Assembly: GCA_017556145.1 (NCBI GenBank)
Contig: JAFZCU010000196.1
Location: 1-32,948, forward strand
From: Prevotella sp.
Lineage (GTDB): Bacteria; Bacteroidota; Bacteroidia; Bacteroidales; Bacteroidaceae
DNA: 32,948 nucleotides
Reading direction: 5' to 3'
Positions 24,667 to 31,359 of this stretch are shown in pieces (within the stretch, counting starts at the first letter, position 1; each line of letters opens with the position of its first letter). The position numbers and the translations under genes are program-made. The notes under the pieces are model-generated. The model was not told where the DNA came from. It saw only the letters and a program-made list of their open reading frames with translations, and searched no databases.

Positions 24667-25025
24667 CCATTGATCATTGACCATTGACCATTATCCATCC
24701 CCGACAGGTCACAGAATCCTTCGTCGATGCTGTAGCGATAGAATGTCGGTGCTGCTTTGCGGACGAGTGACATCACGTGGTCAGTAATATCGCCGTAGAG
24801 TTCATAGTTTGATGAAAAGACCGTTATCTCATTATTTGGGAAACGCTCTTTCAACTGATAATAGGGTAAGCCCGCCTTGATGCCCAGGGCCTTGGCCTCG
24901 TTGCTACGAGCCACGACGCAGCCATCATTATTCGACAGCACAACAACCGGCTTTCCGTTCAGGTCTGGACGGAAGACACGTTCGCATGAAACGTAGCAGT
25001 TATCGCAGTCGATGATGGCGTACAT
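24585..25025 (-). pseudogene. umuC: Y-family DNA polymerase V subunit UmuC, N-terminal fragment
   Basis: [40 protein letters not shown], then [16 protein letters not shown] and [12 protein letters not shown] are the UmuC palm/finger start with catalytic acidic residues (DCDNC, SIDE). The frame ends at SIGM followed by a stop, exactly where the usual SIGIAPTKTLAK should continue. The thumb and little finger are missing (about 130 of 420 residues remain). An ATGGATAATGGTCA simple repeat adds [13 protein letters not shown] after CDLSG. Confidence 0.85.
24663..24698. repeat. ATGGATAATGGTCA simple repeat inside umuC
   Basis: On the minus strand, degenerate tandem ATGGTCA/ATGGATA units in frame, the same type as at 17271-17305. 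Confidence 0.8.
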
Positions 25026-25026
25026 A

Positions 25027-25485
25027 TCAGTATTTTCTTGTGTCGCGATGAATGGAAGTCACTTTGCCTTGCAGGATGAACTGGTCGTTGGCATCGATGA
25101 TGATGGGCTTATACTTAGGGTTCGCTGGCATCTGAAGCAGATAGCCTTTGTCGCGAGTGGAGAGGTCGATCTGCTTCACCGTCAGCCCTCCGTTGACGAA
25201 GGCCACCACGATGTTACCGTTCGTGATCTCTTCCGAACGGTCAACCAGACAGATATCTTCGTCAAAGATGCCAAGTTCTATCATCGATTCACCCTTGACA
25301 CGGACAAAGTAGGAGGCCTCGGGGTGGTGCACGAATTTCTCGTTCATATCCAGGCTCTCATGCTCGTAGTCACTGGCTGGCGACGGAAATCCTGCCGCCA
25401 ATCCTTCAAAATAAGGCAACTTCAGCCGTTTTGCATCCTCCAGAGAGATATACTCGGCTCCATCAATCAGTTTGTTATCTTCCAT
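25027..25485 (-). CDS. umuD: UmuD/LexA-like S24 peptidase
   Basis: 152 residues. The self-cleavage site is Ala-Gly in [13 protein letters not shown] (31-32). The catalytic Ser67 is in VKGESMIE and Lys104 in GLTVKQID, the standard Ser-Lys dyad. In the SOS response RecA filaments trigger autocleavage and UmuD' joins UmuC in translesion polymerase V. It ends 1 nt before umuC, the normal umuDC order, but umuC is truncated here, so this UmuD has no local partner. No clear LexA box was recognised upstream. Confidence 0.9.
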   Translation of the reverse strand: MEDNKLIDGAEYISLEDAKRLKLPYFEGLAAGFPSPASDYEHESLDMNEKFVHHPEASYFVRVKGESMIELGIFDEDICLVDRSEEITNGNIVVAFVNGGLTVKQIDLSTRDKGYLLQMPANPKYKPIIIDANDQFILQGKVTSIHRDTRKY

Positions 25486-25507
25486 ACCTTTTTATATTAT
25501 TATGCCG

Positions 25508-25515
25508 CAAAAATA
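25508..25515 (-). promoter_or_regulatory. -7 element of umuD promoter
   Basis: TATTTTTG on the minus strand, 22 nt before the ATG at 25485. Confidence 0.5.
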
Positions 25516-25565
25516 CGTAATATATTTCAGACCACCAAACAAAATAGGAAGAAAAGGGGAGATTG

Positions 25566-25986
25566 CTACAAACGCCGTAAATTGGTTAATTGGTTAAATT
25601 TGGTTTTCCCAACAGGCTTCTTCACATGCGGCATACTTGCCTTCAATTTGAACTTGTGCATTTTTTGCACAGGTTGCGCCTTATTGGGGCACAGTAACTC
25701 CTGATTGTTAATCGTAGTACCACGTTTGCTCTTAACGCGATAACCAACATTTCCCTTCAATCGCACCATGCCGAGTGGTATGTGCAAATTTTGCACACAC
25801 CTCTTCTCTTTCCAACTCACCTTCATTAAAAACATTATTAATGTGGCGTGTTATTACGGTTCTATCTTTCTGAAACAGTTCTGCCATCTGAGACTGGGTT
25901 AGCCACACTGTCTCGTTCTCCAAACGGACATCAATCTGAGTCTGTCCGTCCTCCGTCTGATATATGACAATCTTGTTCTCTTCCAT
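25566..25986 (-). pseudogene. RhuM family protein, broken
   Basis: The N-terminus MEENKIVIYQTEDGQTQIDV then ENETVWLTQSQMAELFQKDR and NEGELEREEVCAKFAHTT is RhuM-like (a Fic/toxin-associated and phage-associated family). After HGAIEGK the frame runs into CWLSR and stops, while the next frame resumes with VGYRVKSKRGT, also RhuM. A deletion thus removed the middle and shifted the frame. The rest (to 25566) is unrelated. It has a TATCTTTG promoter element (26020-26013). Confidence 0.7.
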
Positions 25987-26012
25987 TTTGCTTGTCAAAT
26001 TAAAACATCCTG

Positions 26013-26020
26013 CAAAGATA
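26013..26020 (-). promoter_or_regulatory. -7 element upstream of rhuM remnant
   Basis: TATCTTTG on the minus strand, 26 nt from the ATG at 25986. In 26021-26188 I see no gene or structure. Confidence 0.5.
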
Positions 26021-26211
26021 CAACTTTTTTCTTATACATCCTAAAATCCGCAACTAATAGTCATGGTGACTAATTTTTGCAGTCCGTTACTCCATTTGAT
26101 AATTCTTTTGTCGTTATAGACGTGATTATGTTTGTTTCTTCCCCACCTTCCCCTTACCCCATCAAGCATTGTAGGGGCTTTATGCTGTCCTTAACCCGCA
26201 AAGTCGGATAC

Positions 26212-26787
26212 TTAGTCGTCGGTGATTGCAAAAGGGTCTTGATATGATGTATTGTCCGTATAGATGTTCAGTTCATAGTGTCTCGCCGTTCTTATCCACT
26301 TGGCTGGTACGCTGATGAACTTTGAACACGAAGGCCTTGATACGACTGTTCTTCTTCAGTCCGAAGGCTTTTGTGTCAAGCCTGCCCATGAGGAACTTGT
26401 AGAAGTTTCGTATGAGTGCCGTCAGCAGCAGGAACACGGTGTTCTCTGCCATGAACGACTTTGGTAGCCTGTTCCATCCGAATCCGTTATTTATATCGTC
26501 GAAGATGCGTTCCTTGCCGCCCCTGAGGTTGTAGAACTCCACGATTTCCCTCGTGGTGGACATATAGTCGTTGGTCAGGATGCAGCGGTATGTGTATTCT
26601 CCCTCCCACAGGTCCAGGTCACCTTCCCCCCGACGCTCCCTCTGTATGACGAGTCGTTACGCCTTGCCTTCCCACTTCTCCATGATGATGGAATTCAGCT
26701 CATATTCGATGCCGTTGATCTGCTCGCGCTGCCATCCACGCAGTGCCAGCAGACTGTCGTATCAGATTTTATTTGTACTTTTGCCAT
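26212..26787 (-). pseudogene. IS1380 transposase, internally deleted and frameshifted
   Basis: The ATG at 26787 gives MAKVQIKS, then joins directly to the C-terminal region. Another frame reads DSLLALRGWQREQINGIEYE, an in-frame stop after WEGKA, TYRCILTNDYMSTTREIVEF, ERIFDDINNGFGWNRLP, then a shift to FISVPAKWIRTA and YTDNTSYQDPFAITDD. There are at least one deletion, one stop and one frameshift. Confidence 0.8.
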
Positions 26788-26923
26788 GTCATTGATGATT
26801 TTGCTTGTCATTAAAACGTAGCACTAAGGTAAGTGAAAAATCTGACATGACAAAATCCTGAGCAACTTTTTGTTGCTCAGGTACTTATAAAGAAAGTTAA
26901 ACTAAAGTGCTGCGGAGTTTAGG
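26762..26923. repeat. 162-bp direct repeat, copy 2 (IS1380 end)
   Basis: Counterpart of 23061-23222, including the hairpin at 26857-26881. Confidence 0.85.
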
Positions 26924-26943
26924 ATATATAGGCTACAAAAAAA

Positions 26944-27238
26944 GGCGTGCACCTGAGGCACCTGGCTCACCTGAATAAAAATACGGCGTCCGTATATTTA
27001 TTCAAAAGAACCCTTCCTGCGGGTGCTCCAACCCCCAAAAAGGCTCCCAAAATCGACATTTTCGATAATTAAAGAGACCTCTCATTCAACAGGAGGCTCC
27101 GGACAAAAATTTAGAGCCTCCAATTTTTCGTCCGGAGCCTCTAAATTTTCATAGGGAGCCTCTAATTTTTCAAAGAAAGGCTCCCTTTAACTGAAAATGC
27201 ATAAATATTAGGTGCGTGAGGTGCCTCAGGTGTGCGCC
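26944..27238. repeat. Compound palindromic element without coding capacity
   Basis: Outer arms GGCGTGCACCTGAGGCACCT... (26944-26972) and ...AGGTGCCTCAGGTGTGCGCC (27210-27238) match at 24 of 29 positions. Next inward is a 31-bp hairpin GAATAAAAATACGG-cgt-CCGTATATTTATTC (26973-27003). Inside, GAGGCTCCGGAC (27093-27104) pairs with GTCCGGAGCCTC (27130-27141), and six GGCTCC/GGAGCC motifs recur, separated by A/T tracts. No ORF. It could be a MITE, a replication or recombination site, or a structured RNA. Confidence 0.7.
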
Positions 27239-27264
27239 TGTTTAAGTAGGACTATAGTAGAGCT

Positions 27265-27996
27265 TCAGTACCGGATCAGGCTGCTGTTCTTGACGGGATG
27301 GTAGAATGTCTTCGGCCTGTGTTCCTCGATGTATTTGCGCTCATAGACCTCGGCAGGCTTCGACGAGATGTCGAAGTGAAAGTCCAGGTTCTCGAACTGC
27401 CGGATGTAGTAGCCGCGGTTGTAGGCCATCGTGGGCAGCAGGATTTCGTAGTAGAAGCTGTCGTTCTCCTGCATGAACGCCTCTAAGTCCGTCAGGTACC
27501 GTTGGCTCACGCTGAATATGTGGCACCAGAAGGCGTAGAGACGCTTGAAGCAGTCGTTGCGAAAGCCATAGATGTTGAAATGGCGGCGAAAATCGCCGAA
27601 GCTGTCGGTGGCGATATGGATGTAGTCACACGCCAGGCCGTTCACCTTGCGGACGAAGTTGCGCCATTCGCCGCACAGCACGAGGTCGCCCTCCATCACG
27701 AGGTAGTGGCTGTAGGGATGCACCTTCGAAAATGGTATCAGCACCTTCAGCGGATTGGGCAACCGACGGTCGCCGCCGAAGAAGAAGCCCGGCAGCTCGC
27801 TCGAGTTGAACACATAGAAGTCCAGATCGGGATAGTCCGCCGGATCCAAGGGCTGCGTGCCACAGTCGTAGAGGACGTAGAAGTCCATCGCCTCCGTGAT
27901 CTCCCCTTTCAGGAAACGGAGATAGCGGAGCATCGGCTCGTCCATCCTATGGGTCACCAGGACGGTGCAGTTCTTATGCTGTTGCTGAATCATCAA
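27265..27996 (-). CDS. Glycosyltransferase-like protein in GG-leader peptide operon
   Basis: 243 residues. I do not recognise the family by name. The opening TVLVTHRMDEPMLRYLRFLK, YVLYDCG (41-46) and especially HYLVMEGDLVLCGEW (about 97-111) look like a GT-A nucleotide-sugar fold with an acidic metal-binding site in place of DxD. A predominantly aromatic/charged C-terminus ends HPVKNSSLIRY. There is no signal peptide or membrane span. The start overlaps the GT8 stop by 23 nt, so they are co-translated and probably act on the same product. It is the last gene of the peptide operon. A capsule-related glycosyltransferase is the alternative. Confidence 0.6.
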   Translation of the reverse strand: MMIQQQHKNCTVLVTHRMDEPMLRYLRFLKGEITEAMDFYVLYDCGTQPLDPADYPDLDFYVFNSSELPGFFFGGDRRLPNPLKVLIPFSKVHPYSHYLVMEGDLVLCGEWRNFVRKVNGLACDYIHIATDSFGDFRRHFNIYGFRNDCFKRLYAFWCHIFSVSQRYLTDLEAFMQENDSFYYEILLPTMAYNRGYYIRQFENLDFHFDISSKPAEVYERKYIEEHRPKTFYHPVKNSSLIRY

Positions 27997-28939
27997 AGTT
28001 TATATTTGAATAATCCTTTAGTATTTCTGATACGGCTTCTGCCTCAGTCTTCTTTAACTTAACATACGGAAGCAACGGTATGTGCTTCCAGGGTGAGAGA
28101 GCCTTGTAGCGCAGATAGTCGTCATTGCGCGACGAGGTACACTGCTCGTGCCAGGGTCGCCCGCTGGGCCAACCGGCCATGTAGTGGATGATGACGGGAC
28201 TCTGGATGGACTCCTCTATCTCCTCGTCGGTAAAGTAACCGCCCAGCCGTACCAGTTCGCGCTCCTTCTCGGGGGGGAGGCAGTGCGAACGGTAGTTATA
28301 TTTCGGCGGCAACCACCTGATGAGCTGCTCGGGGATGGCGTTGTTCAGCAGATTCTGGTCGGGAAAGGTGAGGTCAATCTCCTTTCCGAGCGTCGTGACA
28401 ATCATCTCGTGGCAGTGCTCCCGCCGCCAGGTGGCGAGGTCGTAGAGCAGCACGCCTGAGTTAAAGTATTTCCTGTTACCGTTGATGAGCGATATCTTCC
28501 CCTTCAAGATATCCATCGAGATCCAGAGACTGACGACGGCTCCGAGTGCCGCCCCGCGCATGTCGAGGCTGCCGAGCGGAGCCACTGAGCCTGTCACCAT
28601 CGTATCGGCATCGATGAAGAGCAGCCGCTCCACGTAGTCGGGCATGATCATGTCGACAAACGCCTTGGCGTTGGGTGCCATGCTTCCCCTCCAGCCCTTC
28701 AGCTTCGGGAAGCTGCGCTTCACCTCGTCGGTCACGGCCTTGGCATCGATGAAAGTGATGCGCCGGCCATAGCGGGTCGCGATGTCAGAGATACGCTGTC
28801 TGTTCTCCGGAAAGATGCCGTAGTCGAGGAAGAACACCTCCTCAGGCTCGTAGTCGGGGTTGTTCTCGAAGAACCCTATCAGCGAGATGCCCGCCTCACG
28901 GACGAAATAGTCATTGATTGAAAAGCAGATGTAGAGCAT
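27974..28939 (-). CDS. Family 8 glycosyltransferase
   Basis: 321 residues. YICFSINDYFVREAGISLIG opens the GT8 fold, the metal-binding DxD is DAD (110-112, LLFIDADTMV), NSGVLLYDL follows at about 167-175, and HYMAGWPSGRPW is the family's third motif (H--G---KPW type). It should transfer a hexose from a UDP-sugar, in the cytoplasm. The 75-nt spacer to the second GG-leader peptide contains no terminator, so it is expressed with the peptides. This suggests it glycosylates the peptide; LPS or capsule decoration is the alternative. Confidence 0.85.
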   Translation of the reverse strand: MLYICFSINDYFVREAGISLIGFFENNPDYEPEEVFFLDYGIFPENRQRISDIATRYGRRITFIDAKAVTDEVKRSFPKLKGWRGSMAPNAKAFVDMIMPDYVERLLFIDADTMVTGSVAPLGSLDMRGAALGAVVSLWISMDILKGKISLINGNRKYFNSGVLLYDLATWRREHCHEMIVTTLGKEIDLTFPDQNLLNNAIPEQLIRWLPPKYNYRSHCLPPEKERELVRLGGYFTDEEIEESIQSPVIIHYMAGWPSGRPWHEQCTSSRNDDYLRYKALSPWKHIPLLPYVKLKKTEAEAVSEILKDYSNINFDDSATA

Positions 28940-29014
28940 CAGTAACTAATCAGGTTACATCTCGTGTCCATAGGTCTGTACCCATGACTACCTAATTAAC
29001 CGTTTCCAAAAATC

Positions 29015-29224
29015 TCAGTGCAGCCCGAATGAATCAGATGGTCCATATGCACCTACACCAATACCTCCTCCGGGTCGTCCTCCGGCTACACCGTCGAGTT
29101 CGTCATCGTCCATTGGAATTGCGCCGGCCTCCACCAGTTCATCCTGGAGAACCTTTGCCTCTTTCAAAATCTCTGAGAGCTTTTGTTTCTTCTGCTCAAT
29201 ATGTTCGTTTGTTAATGTTGCCAT
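29015..29224 (-). CDS. GG-leader precursor peptide 1 (putative RiPP, Gly-rich core)
   Basis: 69 residues from the ATG at 29224 (an upstream ATG at 29257 would lack leader similarity). Residues 1-49 form a charged helical leader (IEQKKQKLSEILKEAK) ending MDDDELDGVAGG, the double-glycine cleavage type. The predicted core after GG is RPGGGIGVGAYGPSDSFGLH. It contains two Ser and one Tyr as possible O-glycosylation sites and no Cys. The leader is about 70% identical to that of peptide 2 while the core is unrelated except for the initial Arg. This resembles Bacteroidota natural-product precursors with a GG motif (TIGR04149-like). No peptidase-transporter is adjacent. Confidence 0.75.
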   Translation of the reverse strand: MATLTNEHIEQKKQKLSEILKEAKVLQDELVEAGAIPMDDDELDGVAGGRPGGGIGVGAYGPSDSFGLH

Positions 29225-29276
29225 AATCTTAATAGTTATATTTTTGTAAATACCCAAATACCTGTCCCCTCTATTT

Positions 29277-29459
29277 TCAACCGTATAAATTAGAATCTAA
29301 AGGATCGCGCCTGCCTCCTGCCACTTGGTCGAGTTCGTCATCGTCCATGGGAACAGCGCCGGCCTCCATGAGTTCATCGTAGATGGCCTTTGCCTCTTTC
29401 ATTTTCTCTTCGAGCAGTTGTTTCTTCTGCTCAATCTGTTGGTCTGTCAGTGTTGTCAT
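29277..29459 (-). CDS. GG-leader precursor peptide 2 (putative RiPP)
   Basis: 60 residues from the ATG at 29459. The leader (1-49) has TLTDQQIEQKKQLLEEKMKE, then DELMEAGAVPMDDDELDQVAGG split across the same positions as peptide 1. The predicted core is RRDPLDSNLYG. It is the first gene of the operon, directly behind a well-formed promoter. One Ser, one Asn and one Tyr are available for modification. The paralogous leader with a different core argues for a precursor family recognised by shared enzymes. Confidence 0.75.
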   Translation of the reverse strand: MTTLTDQQIEQKKQLLEEKMKEAKAIYDELMEAGAVPMDDDELDQVAGGRRDPLDSNLYG

Positions 29460-29485
29460 AATCTTATAGTTTTTGAGATTCGGTG

Positions 29486-29516
29486 CAAAGATAAGAATAA
29501 TTCCCGAACTATCCAA
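29486..29516 (-). promoter_or_regulatory. Promoter of GG-leader peptide operon
   Basis: On the minus strand, TTG (29516-29514), a 20-nt spacer and TATCTTTG (29493-29486), 26 nt before the ATG at 29459. The operon is therefore independent of the cobalamin genes upstream. Confidence 0.75.
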
Positions 29517-29586
29517 ATAATCCGGCAATTTTTTCAACGCATGGTAGCTATGTTATCTTGTAACAGACGGCGGAAGGGCCATGTTG

Positions 29587-31359
29587 TCAGTTCCCTTGGC
29601 GGAAGAGATGGGTGAAGTGTTTCGAATAGAGCTCAGACAGACCTTGGCGGTTGTCGATGGCCTCGCCGACGACAAGCATCGTGGTGAGGGTGAGGTGGTT
29701 GTCGTGGACAATCCTGGCGAGGTCCTTGAGTACGCCGCGATAGATGCGCTGGTCTGGCCACGTGAGATGATAGCAGGCGGCAACGGGCGTATCCTCAGGA
29801 TATTCCTGAAGGAGTTCGCGCTGGACATCATCGACGATGGAGGCGCTGAGGAAGATGCACATCGTGCTCTGGCTACGGGCCAGCAGATGCAGTTGCTCTT
29901 TCTCTGGCATGGGGGTGCGGCCCTCGCCACGGGTCAGGATGATGGTCTGGCAACGCTCAGGAATCGTGAACTGACTCTGCAACTCGGCAGCAGCGGCTAG
30001 GAACGACGAGATGCCTGGGGTGATGTGATAGTCCATATCGTTGGCATCGAAGAAGGCCATCTGCTCCTGGATGGCTCCGAAGATACAGGGGTCTCCCGTA
30101 TGTAGACGAACGATAAAGTGACCCTTATCGTAATGCTCCTTCATCAGCGCACATTGTTCTTCGAGGTTCATGTCAGCAGAGGAGCGTACGACGGCTCCAG
30201 GTTTATGGCACTCTGTCAAGGCCTTAGGCACCAACGAGCCTGCATAGAGAATCAGGTCAGCCCGCTCCAGCATCTTTCGACCACGGACTGAAATCAAATC
30301 GGGATCGCCAGGACCTGCACCCACAATCTCGATATGGCCTTTCGCCTCGCGCAGGTATTTGTAGTCAATGGCAAGGGCTGCCGTCCAGTTTTTGCCTTTC
30401 ACTTTGGGAATGATAAGTTTGCCATGATTTGAGCCAAGGATAGCTGCTGCCTCACAGACAGAGGGCGTGCCCACGTGTTTCTGAACGGTTGTACTTGGAT
30501 TGCGAACATCCACAGCCGCCAACTCTTCAGCCGTAAAGAATACCACTTCTTCTCCATAGTCATCCTCAAGCACTTCTATAAAGGGCTCGTCCGCTTTGAC
30601 GTCGATGGTGCAATAACGATGATAACATGGCAATACACCCCTCTCTGAGAATGCCTCGTCTATTTGGTCATAGATATTCTCATAGTCATCGGGATGATGT
30701 GCCAGACCGAAGCCAACGGTTCCCACCATCGGCACAAACTGCAAGCAAAGTATTCCTTCTGGTTCATATCGGATAAACGGCGAGACAATGATGAGGAGTT
30801 CGAATTTCTTGGGATCAGCCTCGCTGATGTCGTTGATGACAGTTACATGATTCGGCAGTGTCTTTTCCAGATAATCCGTTCCCTCGTCACGGACCTCCAT
30901 CAATAAGGCAGTAGGTTTCTTGTTTACGAAAGTAAAGATGCATTCGTTGAGGTCTTCTTCCGTTGCCAAGGGCCAGTCAAAACGTTGTTCAAACGTGTCG
31001 AGCGCCCAAAGACCGGCATTGTCGCTCTGGGTGGTGATGACCTCGCGAGCACCAATCAGCGAAGCCACATCGCGAGCTAGGTCGTTGGCACCTCCGATAT
31101 GGCCTGAGAGTACGGAGATGGCATTCAACCCCATGCTGTCGACACAGACCACAGCAGGGTCTTCATGTTTGTCTTTGATATAGGGTGCTATGGTTCGGAC
31201 ACAGATCCCCATCGCTCCGATAAAAACGAAGGCATCGAATTTGTCCCAATGCTTACCAATCTCGGTACGAGTGATGGTCTTGGCACCAAGTTCGCGCTGA
31301 AGGGTGTTGGCAATGTCCTTGCCTGCCTCGCTGATTTGTATGATAGCTATCTTCTGCAT
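29587..31359 (-). CDS. CbiG-CobM fusion: cobalt-precorrin-5A hydrolase + precorrin-4 C11-methyltransferase
   Basis: 590 residues from the ATG at 31359, which overlaps the cobL stop by 13 nt. Residues 1-340 are CbiG: FIGAMGICVRTIAPY, LSGHIGGANDLA and the C-terminal domain with TVGFGLA and NHGKLIIPK. Residues 342-590 are CobM/CbiF: HIEIVGAGPGDPDLISVRG at the SAM site, HTGDPCIFGAIQEQM, YHITPGISSFLAAAAEL and TIILTRGEGRTPMPEKE. It methylates C11 and opens the lactone with loss of acetaldehyde, adjacent steps of the anaerobic pathway. It is the last gene of the cobH-cobL-cbiG/cobM block. No strong terminator is seen in the 29538-29586 gap. Confidence 0.92.
   Translation of the reverse strand: MQKIAIIQISEAGKDIANTLQRELGAKTITRTEIGKHWDKFDAFVFIGAMGICVRTIAPYIKDKHEDPAVVCVDSMGLNAISVLSGHIGGANDLARDVASLIGAREVITTQSDNAGLWALDTFEQRFDWPLATEEDLNECIFTFVNKKPTALLMEVRDEGTDYLEKTLPNHVTVINDISEADPKKFELLIIVSPFIRYEPEGILCLQFVPMVGTVGFGLAHHPDDYENIYDQIDEAFSERGVLPCYHRYCTIDVKADEPFIEVLEDDYGEEVVFFTAEELAAVDVRNPSTTVQKHVGTPSVCEAAAILGSNHGKLIIPKVKGKNWTAALAIDYKYLREAKGHIEIVGAGPGDPDLISVRGRKMLERADLILYAGSLVPKALTECHKPGAVVRSSADMNLEEQCALMKEHYDKGHFIVRLHTGDPCIFGAIQEQMAFFDANDMDYHITPGISSFLAAAAELQSQFTIPERCQTIILTRGEGRTPMPEKEQLHLLARSQSTMCIFLSASIVDDVQRELLQEYPEDTPVAACYHLTWPDQRIYRGVLKDLARIVHDNHLTLTTMLVVGEAIDNRQGLSELYSKHFTHLFRQGN

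Larger units (their letters stand above)
26189..26923 (-). mobile_element. IS1380 family element, copy 2, internally deleted
   Basis: Both ends are present: CCTTAACCCGCA at 26189 and, from the other side, CCTAAACTCCGCA ending at 26923, which are imperfect terminal inverted repeats. The 162-bp 5' end matches copy 1, but only about 735 bp remain of an expected 1.6 kb or more. Confidence 0.75.

Noticed and set aside
25732-26830. Shared MTSK start and TTTTGCTTGTCA leader between the rhuM remnant and IS1380
   Set aside because: Only about 20 nt of imperfect similarity in a leader region; too short to claim common origin.
26944-27238. CRISPR array
   Set aside because: The repeats are inverted and of unequal spacing, with no regular direct repeat-spacer pattern and no cas genes.
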